DNA from: Scandinavium sp002470465
Lineage (GTDB): Bacteria; Pseudomonadota; Gammaproteobacteria; Enterobacterales; Enterobacteriaceae
Assembly (NCBI RefSeq): GCF_040750395.1
Contig: NZ_JBFLVD010000012.1
Span: forward strand, 124,001 to 188,000
Length of the DNA: 64,000 bases
Direction of reading: 5' to 3'
The translations under genes and the position numbers were made by a program. This document shows, piece after piece, positions 49,983 through 58,304 of the stretch (position 1 is its first letter; the number at the start of each line of letters is the position of its first letter). The notes under the pieces are model-generated. The model searched no databases. It was not told the origin of the DNA and saw only the letters and a program-made list of their open reading frames with translations.

Positions 49983-50714
49983 CTACGCAGCTTTATCGCT
50001 ATGCACCACGTCCGCCGCAAATACATATCCCAGCCCGCGCAGGGTTTTAATCAGCGTCGGCTGGTGCGGGTTGGTTTCAATTTTCCGCCGCAGGCGCATG
50101 ATGAGCACGTCGATGGTGCGGTCAAACACCTCGATGCTTTCGCTGTGGGTGAGTTCCAGCAGCTGTTCACGACTCAGCACGCGTCGGGCGTTTTGCGCCA
50201 GCGCCAGCAGCAGACCATATTCCCCTTGCGTCAGCGCAACCGCCTGCTGCGTGGGAGCGATCAGTTCACAGCGTTCGGTATCCAGCCGCCAGCCGTTAAA
50301 GCTCATGCCGCTGCCCTGCCCGCTGCGTACGTCCACCGTCAGCGCGCCGCTGCGGCGTAGCACCGCCTTCAGGCGAGCCACCACAATGCGCGGATTAAAA
50401 GGTTTGCCGATGTAGTCGTCGGCACCCATCTCCAGACCTACCACCACGTCGGATTCGCTGCCCATGCCGGTCAGCATCACCACCGGCAGCTCCGGTCGCA
50501 GCCGCTGGATCTGCGTGAGCACCTGCAGGCCATTGATGTCAGGCAGCATCATGTCGAGCAGCACCAGCGCGATATCGGCCCGCTGCGCCACGGTCTCCAC
50601 GCCGGACTGACCGAGATGGCACACGGCCACGTCAAACACGTGCTCGGCGAGGACATCCCGCAGGAGTTCGCAGATTGCCGTGTCGTCATCAATCACCAGT
50701 ATGACCGGTTTCAT
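49983..50714 (-). CDS. OmpR-family response regulator of the sugar locus
   Basis: A 243-residue response regulator. The receiver (1-120) has the acidic pocket DDD at 9-11, phosphoacceptor Asp54 (VLLDMMLPD), a Thr in MLTGMG and Lys in GKPFNPR. The C-terminal OmpR-type winged helix (about 145-235) has RTIDVLIMRLRRKIE and TLRGLGYVF. ATG 50714 is spaced properly from AGGGG; an ATG two codons earlier overlaps the ribosome site. No kinase adjoins it directly; the hybrid kinase at 40955 brackets the same locus from the other end and is the likely partner. Confidence 0.88.
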   Translation of the reverse strand: MKPVILVIDDDTAICELLRDVLAEHVFDVAVCHLGQSGVETVAQRADIALVLLDMMLPDINGLQVLTQIQRLRPELPVVMLTGMGSESDVVVGLEMGADDYIGKPFNPRIVVARLKAVLRRSGALTVDVRSGQGSGMSFNGWRLDTERCELIAPTQQAVALTQGEYGLLLALAQNARRVLSREQLLELTHSESIEVFDRTIDVLIMRLRRKIETNPHQPTLIKTLRGLGYVFAADVVHSDKAA

Positions 50715-50911
50715 CGCCATTCCCCTGCCCAGTTCGCCATGGAGTAAGTCTGGATGATTCTGCGGCGCCCTCCAGCCAATGCCAGCACCAGGTGATGAAT
50801 CTTTAACCGCCGTCACATCGCAGCGCTTTTCGACACGTCAAAACTGTCGAGTCGCGCAGTTTCGTCATTCAATGGCGCGGCTCGCCCCGCGAATACCCAC
50901 ACAATAAAGAG

Positions 50912-50927
50912 TGGCATAAAACCTGCA
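50912..50927 (+). promoter_or_regulatory. Sigma-54 promoter of fdhF
   Basis: TGGCATAAAACCTGCA has GG and GC dinucleotides in the -24/-12 register and resembles the E. coli fdhF promoter. A dyad-like TTTCGTCATT about 45 bases upstream could be part of an FhlA activator site. Confidence 0.85.
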
Positions 50928-50976
50928 TCAGGGAGCCCTGAACGCAATTTGCGACTGGTTAACTGGAGCGAAACCG

Positions 50977-53124
50977 ATGAAAAAAGTCGTCACGGTTTGC
51001 CCTTACTGCGCATCGGGCTGCAAGATAAACCTGGTGGTGGATAACGGCAAAATAGTCCGGGCGGAAGCGGCGCAGGGGAAAACCAATCAGGGCACGCTGT
51101 GCCTGAAAGGTTACTACGGCTGGGATTTTATCAACGATACCCAAATCCTCACCCCGCGCCTGAAAACCCCAATGATTCGCCGCGAGCGCGGCGGCAAGCT
51201 GGAAGCGGTGTCCTGGGATGAAGCGCTGAACTACGTGGCCGAACGCCTGAGCGCGATCAAAGCTAAATACGGCCCGGACGCTATTCAGACCACGGGGTCG
51301 TCACGTGGTACCGGTAATGAAACTAACTATGTGATGCAGAAATTTGCGCGCGCCGTTATTGGTACCAATAACGTCGACTGCTGCGCACGCGTCTGACACG
51401 GCCCTTCGGTTGCAGGTCTGCACCAGTCGGTCGGTAACGGCGCAATGAGTAATGCCATCACCGAGATTGATAACACCGATCTCGTGTTTATTTTCGGGTA
51501 CAACCCGGCAGATTCACACCCTATTGTGGCGAACCACGTGATCAACGCCAAACGCAATGGGGCGAAAATTATCGTCTGCGATCCGCGTAAAATTGAAACC
51601 GCGCGCATTGCCGATATGCATATCGCACTGAAAAACGGTTCAAATATCGCGCTATTGAATGCGATCGGTCACGTAATCATCGAAGAAAACCTCTACGACG
51701 CGACTTTCGTCGCCAGCCGTACCGAGGGCTTTGAGGAGTATCGCAAAATCGTTGAAGGCTATACGCCGGAGTCGGTGGAAGCCATTACCGGCGTGAGCGC
51801 GCAGGAAATTCGCCAATGTGCGCGGATGTACGCGGGCGCGAAATCCGCCGCCATCCTGTGGGGCATGGGCGTGACCCAGTTCTATCAGGGCGTGGAAACG
51901 GTGCGTTCGCTGACGAGCCTCGCGATGCTGACCGGCAACCTTGGTCGTCCGAGCGTGGGCGTGAACCCGGTGCGTGGTCAAAACAACGTGCAGGGCGCGT
52001 GCGATATGGGCGCGCTGCCGGATACCTATCCGGGCTATCAGTACGTCAACAACCCTGCCAACCGCGAGAAATTCGCCAAAGCCTGGGGCGTGGAAAGCCT
52101 GCCTGCACATACCGGCTATCGCATCAGCGAGCTGCCGCACCGTGCGGCGCACGGCGAAGTGCGCGCGGCGTACATCATGGGTGAAGATCCGCTTCAGACG
52201 GACGCTGAACTCTCTGCGGTGCGTAAAGGGTTTGAAGATCTCGAGCTGGTTATCGTGCAGGACATCTTTATGACCAAAACCGCTTCGGCGGCGGACGTCA
52301 TTTTGCCGTCCACCTCCTGGGGTGAACACGAAGGCGTTTACACCGCCGCAGACCGCGGCTTCCAGCGCTTCTTCAAGGCGGTAGAGCCGAGGTGGAATCT
52401 GAAGACCGACTGGCAGATCATCAGCGAGATCGCCACCCGCATGGGCTACCCGATGCACTACAACAACACCCAGGAAATCTGGGATGAGTTGCGTAATCTG
52501 TGCCCGAGCTTCAAAGGGGCCACTTACGAAAAAATGGGCGAGCTCGGCTATGTGATGTGGCCGTGCAGCGATGAGTCCGACGCCGATCAGGGCACGTCGT
52601 ACCTCTTTAAAGAGAAGTTCGACACGCCAAACGGCCTGGCGCAGTTCTTCACCTGCGATTGGGTTGCGCCTATTGATAAGCTCACCGAAGAGTATCCGAT
52701 GGTGCTCTCCACGGTGCGCGAAGTCGGCCATTACTCCTGTCGTTCGATGACCGGCAACTGCGCGGCGCTGGCGGCGCTGGCCGACGAACCAGGCTACGCG
52801 CAAATCAACACCGCAGATGCCGCAAGGCTCGGTATTGAGAACGAAGCGCTGGTGTGGGTGAATTCGCGTAAAGGCAAAATCATCACCCGGGCGCAGGTCA
52901 GCGATCGCCCGAACGTCGGGGCGGTGTATATGACCTACCAGTGGTGGATTGGCGCCTGTAACGAGCTGGTGACCGAAAACTTAAGCCCGATAACCAAAAC
53001 GCCGGAGTACAAATATTGCGCCGTTCGGGTAGAGCGTATCGAGGATCAGCGCACGGCTGAGCAGTACGTGATCGACGAATACAACAAGCTGAAATCCCGT
53101 CTGCGTGAGAGTGCGCTGGGGTGA
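50977..53124 (+). CDS. fdhF: Formate dehydrogenase H, selenocysteine-containing
   Basis: The 715-residue catalytic subunit of the formate hydrogenlyase complex oxidises formate to CO2 in the cytoplasm during fermentation. The 4Fe-4S motif CPYCASGCKINL is at residues 8-19. An in-frame TGA at 51394-51396 encodes selenocysteine 140, followed by HGPSV; the frame then continues to the normal stop and total length equals E. coli FdhF. Molybdopterin-binding segments (GYNPADSHPIVANH, MGEDPLQTD, WGEHEGVYT) are intact. It is transcribed from a sigma-54 promoter. The hyc genes for the rest of the complex are not in this window. Confidence 0.98.
51394..51438 (+). promoter_or_regulatory. SECIS element for selenocysteine insertion in fdhF
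   Basis: The TGA is followed by a stem-loop whose apical part GGTTGCAGGTCTGCACC (51408-51424) has the conserved AGGTCT loop and bulged base recognised by SelB. It nearly matches E. coli fdhF. Confidence 0.95.
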
Positions 53125-53146
53125 GGCTGGCTCGTTGATTGTGATG

Positions 53147-53173
53147 AGGGGTGAATTTTTTCACCCTTTTTTT
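53147..53173 (+). terminator. fdhF terminator
   Basis: Stem GGGTGAA / TTCACCC with a short T loop, followed by seven T. Confidence 0.9.
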
Positions 53174-53249
53174 AGTACAGATGCATCATTTCAATCTTTT
53201 TGGTCGCCCTTTATACTGCGTGTCCTCCCTTTCAGATGAAAAAATGATG

Positions 53250-53918
53250 ATGAAACGCTGCGTTTGGTTGCTCTTATTCCCGCTGCTGGCTCAGGCCGAC
53301 GAGATTGGCTCACAGTACAGAGAGCGGGCTGAAACGGGTGACAGACGCGCACAGTATTATCTCGCCGATACGTATTACAGTTCCGGCGATGATCAACATG
53401 CCCGCTATTGGGCCGAGAAAGCCGCTGAAAACGGCGAGCCGGATGCCGCCGCCCTGCTGGCGCAGATGATGATGAAAACCAATCTGCCCGGTGCCCGAAA
53501 GCTTGCGGAACAGGCCACGCTCGCGGGCAGCGCCAACGGGGAAATCATTCTCGCCCACACCTTAGTGAACACGCTTGCAGGTAAGACGGATTATCCGTAT
53601 GCGCTCTCATTGTTAGAGAAAGCTGCGAAAAAGACGGACAGCGACGCCGCCGTGGATGCACAGATGCTTCTCGGGCTCATTTACGCCAACGGGGGTGAAG
53701 TCAGGGAAGATGATGCTAAAGCTACAGAGTACTTCAAGCGTAGCTCGATGCTATCGCGCTCCGGCTACGCCGAATACTGGGCGGGCGAAATGTTCCTCAC
53801 CGGCGAAAATGGCTTTATCCAGCCGAACAAGCAGAAGGCGCTGAGCTGGTTTAACGTCAGCTGTCTGGAAGGCAATGATTCAGGCTGTGAAGCGCTGGAT
53901 GCGCTGAGCGGGGAGTAA
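53250..53918 (+). CDS. yjcO: Exported Sel1-repeat protein YjcO
   Basis: A 222-residue protein with a signal peptide (MKRCVWLLLFPLLAQA, cleavage about residue 16). The rest is a helical solenoid of Sel1/TPR-like units, e.g. ETGDRRAQYYLADTYYSSGD, AVDAQMLLGLIYANGGE and YAEYWAGEMFLTGENG. Such repeats bind proteins. E. coli YjcO is similar and at the same place next to fdhF. Three adjacent ATGs (53244, 53247, 53250) can start it; I chose the last, which matches E. coli. Function is unknown. Confidence 0.88.
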   Translation: MKRCVWLLLFPLLAQADEIGSQYRERAETGDRRAQYYLADTYYSSGDDQHARYWAEKAAENGEPDAAALLAQMMMKTNLPGARKLAEQATLAGSANGEIILAHTLVNTLAGKTDYPYALSLLEKAAKKTDSDAAVDAQMLLGLIYANGGEVREDDAKATEYFKRSSMLSRSGYAEYWAGEMFLTGENGFIQPNKQKALSWFNVSCLEGNDSGCEALDALSGE

Positions 53919-53944
53919 AACAGCCCGCGCGTTTCTTTAAGGGC

Positions 53945-54075
53945 ATTGTCGGGTGGCGCTTACGCTTACCCGACCTACAAAAAACTGCCGAACGGCGCTT
54001 CGTTTGCCCGACCTGCATGAACTATGCAGGCCGGTAACGCGTAGGCCGGGTAAGCGCATGCGCCACCCGGCACTG
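53945..54075. repeat. REP cluster (BIME, three to four units)
   Basis: Successive units GTCGGGTGGCGCTTACGC / TTACCCGACCTAC, CGGCGCTTCGTTTGCCCGAC, GCAGGCCGGTAACGC and GTAGGCCGGGTAAGCGC / GCCACCCGGC, in the convergent yjcO-gltP gap. Confidence 0.88.
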
Positions 54076-54080
54076 TTTTG

Positions 54081-55394
54081 TTAACGATTCGCGGTCTTAT
54101 CAAATTTACCCAGCATTTCACGCTCGTAGGCCTGCGCTTTTTTGCGGTCAAACTTGTGTTCCCACTTGGCAATCACCAGCACCGCCAGCGCGTTACCCAC
54201 CACGTTCAGCGCCGTACGAGCCATGTCGAGGATACGGTCAACGCCGGCGATAAACGCCAGGCCTTCCAGCGGAATGCCCACGCTGCCAAGCGTTGCCAGC
54301 AGCACCACGAACGACACGCCCGGCACGCCCGCAATGCCTTTTGAGGTCACCATCAGCGTCAACACCAGAATGATTTCCTGGCCGAGCGACAGCTCAATAC
54401 CGTAGAGCTGAGCGATGAAAATCGCCGCGATGCTCTGGTACAGCGTCGAGCCGTCAAGGTTGAAGGAGTAGCCCGTCGGCACCACGAAGCTGGTGATCGA
54501 CGAAGGTGCGCCGTAGGCTTCCATTTTCTCAATGATGCGCGGCAGTACGCTCTCGGAGCTTGCCGTGGAGTAGGCCAGAATCAGCTCGTCCTTCAGAATG
54601 CGGATCAAAATCCAGATGCTCAGGCCGCACATTTTGGCGACCGCACCAAGAACCACCAGCGCGAAGAACAGGATGGCGACGTAAACCAGAATCACCAGCT
54701 TAGCGAGCGGCCACAGTGAGGCAAAACCGAAGTTAGCCACGGTCACCGAGATCAGCGCGAACACGCCAATCGGCGCATAACGCATGACCATGTGCGTCAC
54801 TTTGAACATCGTTTCGGACACGGAGCGGAAGACGGTCACCAGCGGTTCACGGTGCGCAGACGGCAGCGACGACAGGCCCAGGCCAAACAGTACCGAGAAG
54901 AAGATAATCGGCAGCATGTCACCCTTCGCCATGGAGGCGAAAATGTTGGTCGGCACCAGCGACAGGATCGTGCCCATCAGGCCATGCGCGTGGCTGGCCA
55001 CTTCCGCCGTGGTGTTCTGGTATTTAGAGATATCGACCGTGGCGAGCGTCGACATATCGATGCCTGCCCCCGGCTGGAACACGTTCGCCAGCGTAATGCC
55101 CAGAATGATAGCGACGGTGGTAATAATTTCGAAATAGATAATGGTTTTTGCGCCGATACGCCCGAGCGATTTAGCATCACCCACGCCCGCAATCCCGACC
55201 ACCAGCGTCGAAATCACAATCGGTACCACGATCATTTTGATCAGGTGAATAAAGATATCACCGGCAGGCGACAGCAGGTTGGCAATCAGCCATTCACGGC
55301 TATCGCTTTGATAATGAAGGTAGCTTCCCAGGAGAATACCCAGCACCAGGGCCAGCAGAATTTGCCAGGCCAGGCTGACTTTTGCTTTTTTCAT
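54081..55394 (-). CDS. gltP: Glutamate/aspartate:proton symporter GltP
   Basis: A 437-residue dicarboxylate/amino acid:cation symporter. The substrate-binding serine-rich loop AYSTASSESVLP (near 275) and the re-entrant VVPTGYSFNLDGSTLYQ (near 300) are intact, with eight membrane helices. Start MKKAKVSLAWQ gives the E. coli length; an upstream ATG six codons earlier has a poorer context. In E. coli nrfG precedes it; here the upstream neighbour is acs, facing away. Confidence 0.97.
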   Translation of the reverse strand: MKKAKVSLAWQILLALVLGILLGSYLHYQSDSREWLIANLLSPAGDIFIHLIKMIVVPIVISTLVVGIAGVGDAKSLGRIGAKTIIYFEIITTVAIILGITLANVFQPGAGIDMSTLATVDISKYQNTTAEVASHAHGLMGTILSLVPTNIFASMAKGDMLPIIFFSVLFGLGLSSLPSAHREPLVTVFRSVSETMFKVTHMVMRYAPIGVFALISVTVANFGFASLWPLAKLVILVYVAILFFALVVLGAVAKMCGLSIWILIRILKDELILAYSTASSESVLPRIIEKMEAYGAPSSITSFVVPTGYSFNLDGSTLYQSIAAIFIAQLYGIELSLGQEIILVLTLMVTSKGIAGVPGVSFVVLLATLGSVGIPLEGLAFIAGVDRILDMARTALNVVGNALAVLVIAKWEHKFDRKKAQAYEREMLGKFDKTANR

Positions 55395-55811
55395 AATTGC
55401 AGACTTCCTCAATGCACAGCGGCATTCATGTTAATGAATGTCACCCACTGAAAGGGGGATGATTTGTGTTGCGTATCTGTGTGGAGTTTTTTTACGCGGC
55501 GTATGAGTATCACCTGTACGGCATGTCGCGCAAGCCTTTCAGAACGGGGCTTTTGGCTGACAAAAGCGAGATTAGCGCGAATTAAGTCTGTTTACGGTAA
55601 ATAACCGTTTGTTATAGAAAACTTTTTTTATCCTAAAAAAGTATATATTCATTATCGTGATTATTTTTACTCGAAGATTCATTTGGCTAAATTTCATACA
55701 CTACAAACAATGCGTGATCTGTCGCCCAAATAATAAACAAAGCCTGTAAAGACTCTATTATTAACGTTTGTTTGACATATATTTAACATTCTAATAAGGA
55801 GAGCAAAAACC
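55395..55811. promoter_or_regulatory. Divergent gltP-acs promoter region
   Basis: About 417 bases, AT-rich, no gene. TGCGTGATCTGTCGCCCA at 55711 is a weak CRP-like site in the position known for the E. coli acs promoter. TTGACA occurs at 55772, and the acs leader ends AAGGAGAGC. ACGGTAAATAACCGT near 55592-55606 is a perfect 5-bp dyad with a 5-base centre of unknown use on the gltP side. Confidence 0.55.
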
Positions 55812-57770
55812 ATGAGCCAGATCCATAAACACTCTATTCCCGCAAACATTGCGGAAAACTGCCTGATTAACCCGGAACAATATAAGACAAAGTATCAACA
55901 GTCAGTCAGCGACCCGGACGCCTTCTGGGGCGAACAGGGGAAAATCCTCGACTGGATCAAACCGTATAACACAGTCAAAAACACCTCCTTCGCGCCCGGC
56001 AACGTCTCCATTAAATGGTACGAAGACGGCACGCTGAACCTGGCGGCCAACTGCCTTGACCGTCACCTGGCCGAGCGCGGCGATCAGACGGCCATCATCT
56101 GGGAAGGCGACGATGCCAGCCAGAGCAAACACATTACCTATAAGGAACTGCACCGCGACGTCTGCCGCTTCGCGAATGTCCTGACCGACCTGGGCATTAA
56201 AAAGGGCGACGTGGTGGCCATTTATATGCCGATGGTGCCGGAAGCCGCCGTGGCGATGCTCGCCTGTGCGCGCATTGGCGCGGTGCATTCCGTTATTTTT
56301 GGCGGTTTCTCGCCAGAAGCAGTCGCTGGCCGCATTATCGACTCCAGCTCACGGCTGGTGATCACCGCCGATGAAGGCGTGCGCGCCGGGCGTTCAATTC
56401 CGCTGAAGAAAAACGTCGACGATGCGCTGAAAAACCCGAACGTGAAAAGCGTTGAACACGTGGTTGTACTCAAACGCACCGGCGGCAAAACCGAATGGCA
56501 CGAAGGCCGCGATCTGTGGTGGAGCGACCTGACAGAAAAAGCCAGCGATCGGCACCAACCGGTCGAAGTTGGCGCGGAAGATCCGCTGTTCATCCTGTAC
56601 ACCTCCGGTTCCACCGGCAAACCGAAAGGCGTGCTGCACACCACCGGCGGCTACCTGGTTTACGCGGCAACCACCTTCAAATACGTCTTTGACTATCATC
56701 AGGGCGACATCTACTGGTGCACCGCCGACGTGGGTTGGGTCACCGGCCACAGCTACCTGCTGTACGGGCCGCTGGCCTGCGGCGCGACCACGCTGATGTT
56801 CGAAGGCGTGCCAAACTGGCCGACGCCCGCTCGCATGAGCCAGGTCGTCGACAAGCACAAGGTCAATATTCTCTATACCGCGCCGACTGCGATTCGTGCG
56901 CTGATGGCCGAAGGCGACAAAGCGATTCAGGGCACCGACCGCTCAACGCTGCGTATTCTGGGCTCCGTCGGCGAACCGATTAACCCGGAAGCCTGGGAGT
57001 GGTACTGGAAGAAAATCGGCAACGAGAAGTGCCCGGTGATGGACACCTGGTGGCAGACCGAAACCGGCGGCTTCATGATCACCCCGCTGCCAGGTGCTAC
57101 GGAGCTCAAAGCAGGCTCGGCAACGCGTCCGTTCTTTGGCGTGCAGCCTGAGCTTGTCGATAACGAAGGCAACAGGCTGGAAGGTGCAACCGAAGGCAAC
57201 CTGGTCATTACCGATTCCTGGCCGGGTCAGGCACGCACGCTGTTTGGCGACCATGAGCGCTTCGAGCAGACCTATTTTTCAACCTTCAAAAACATGTACT
57301 TCAGCGGCGACGGCGCGCGCCGTGACGAAGACGGCTACTTCTGGATCACCGGCCGCGTCGATGACGTGCTGAACGTTTCCGGTCACCGTCTTGGCACCGC
57401 TGAGATTGAGTCAGCGCTGGTGTCGCATCCCAAAATCGCCGAGGCGGCGGTGGTCGGCATTCCGCACAGCATTAAAGGTCAGGCGATTTATGCCTACGTC
57501 ACCCTGAACCACGGCGAAGAGCCGAGCCCGGAACTGTACACCGAGGTGCGTAACTGGGTGCGTAAAGAGATTGGCCCGCTGGCGACGCCGGACGTGCTGC
57601 ACTGGACCGACTCGCTGCCGAAAACCCGCTCCGGCAAAATCATGCGCCGCATTCTGCGCAAGATTGCCGCCGGGGATACCAGCAACTTTGGTGATACCTC
57701 AACGCTTGCCGATCCGGGCGTGGTGGAAAAACTGCTCGAAGAGAAGCAGTCCATTTCGGTGCCTTCTTAA
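55812..57770 (+). CDS. acs: Acetyl-CoA synthetase
   Basis: A 652-residue acyl-adenylate-forming enzyme that activates acetate to acetyl-CoA with ATP. AMP-binding signature YTSGSTGKPKGVLHTTGGY is near 264; WWQTETGG and the hinge GRVDDVLNVSGHRLGT follow. The catalytic Lys609 in PKTRSGKIMRR is the site regulated by acetylation. Length is identical to E. coli. First gene of acs-yjcH-actP for scavenging low acetate, normally induced by CRP as glucose runs out. Confidence 0.98.
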   Translation: MSQIHKHSIPANIAENCLINPEQYKTKYQQSVSDPDAFWGEQGKILDWIKPYNTVKNTSFAPGNVSIKWYEDGTLNLAANCLDRHLAERGDQTAIIWEGDDASQSKHITYKELHRDVCRFANVLTDLGIKKGDVVAIYMPMVPEAAVAMLACARIGAVHSVIFGGFSPEAVAGRIIDSSSRLVITADEGVRAGRSIPLKKNVDDALKNPNVKSVEHVVVLKRTGGKTEWHEGRDLWWSDLTEKASDRHQPVEVGAEDPLFILYTSGSTGKPKGVLHTTGGYLVYAATTFKYVFDYHQGDIYWCTADVGWVTGHSYLLYGPLACGATTLMFEGVPNWPTPARMSQVVDKHKVNILYTAPTAIRALMAEGDKAIQGTDRSTLRILGSVGEPINPEAWEWYWKKIGNEKCPVMDTWWQTETGGFMITPLPGATELKAGSATRPFFGVQPELVDNEGNRLEGATEGNLVITDSWPGQARTLFGDHERFEQTYFSTFKNMYFSGDGARRDEDGYFWITGRVDDVLNVSGHRLGTAEIESALVSHPKIAEAAVVGIPHSIKGQAIYAYVTLNHGEEPSPELYTEVRNWVRKEIGPLATPDVLHWTDSLPKTRSGKIMRRILRKIAAGDTSNFGDTSTLADPGVVEKLLEEKQSISVPS

Positions 57771-57777
57771 TCACGGC

Positions 57778-57862
57778 TGAATTGCCCGGCGGCGCAAGCT
57801 TGCCGGGCCTACAAAACGTAGGCCGGGTTAACGACAGTGCCACCCGGCAATGCATTGCTTTA
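57778..57862. repeat. REP pair between acs and yjcH
   Basis: Units TTGCCCGGCGGCGCAAGC / TTGCCGGGCCTACA and CGTAGGCCGGGTTAACG / GTGCCACCCGGCAA. They split acs from yjcH and may stabilise the acs mRNA. Confidence 0.88.
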
Positions 57863-57992
57863 CCAGCAAGGTGAGAGTGTTTTTCCGTATGCCACTCTCC
57901 TCCCATTCTTGTCCTGATAAGGACAAGAGCACAGTACGGTGTTCTGTTTTGCCCTACATAAAAAACTAGTATCTACCTCTGGAGACTCTGTG

Positions 57993-58304
57993 ATGAATCA
58001 AGATATCTGTCAGCAGATAGAAGACAGCGCGCATTTCAGGGAGTTAGTCGACAAACGGCAACGGTTTGCCGCCATTCTGTCCGTTATCATGCTTATCGTG
58101 TACGTCGGTTTTATTCTGCTGATCGCCTTCGCGCCCGGCTGGCTTGGCACGCCGCTGCACGCGGGCACCAGCGTCACCCGCGGCATTCCCATCGGCATTG
58201 GCGTTATCGTGATCTCTTTCCTTCTGACGGGCGTATACGTCTGGCGGGCCAACGGGGAGTTCGACAAACTGACCAAAGCGGTGATGCGTGAGGTGAAGGC
58301 ATAA
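57993..58304 (+). CDS. yjcH: DUF485 membrane protein YjcH
   Basis: A 103-residue protein with two transmembrane helices (about 26-48 and 62-85). It is encoded between acs and actP in acetate-using enterobacteria and probably is an accessory subunit of ActP. The start follows CTGGAGACTCTGTG, and its stop overlaps the actP start by one base. An upstream in-frame ATG lies in a region without a ribosome site. Confidence 0.94.
   Translation: MNQDICQQIEDSAHFRELVDKRQRFAAILSVIMLIVYVGFILLIAFAPGWLGTPLHAGTSVTRGIPIGIGVIVISFLLTGVYVWRANGEFDKLTKAVMREVKA

Noticed and set aside
51394..51396. Apparent nonsense mutation splitting fdhF
   Set aside because: TGA at codon 140 followed by a SECIS hairpin is selenocysteine, not a pseudogene.
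51652..52803. 383-codon minus-strand frame inside fdhF
   Set aside because: Antisense shadow. Arg/His-rich composition and no motif; fdhF is certain on the other strand.
53945..54075. Possible CRISPR-like array of similar units
   Set aside because: The units are inverted REP sequences with no regular spacer length and no cas genes in the window.
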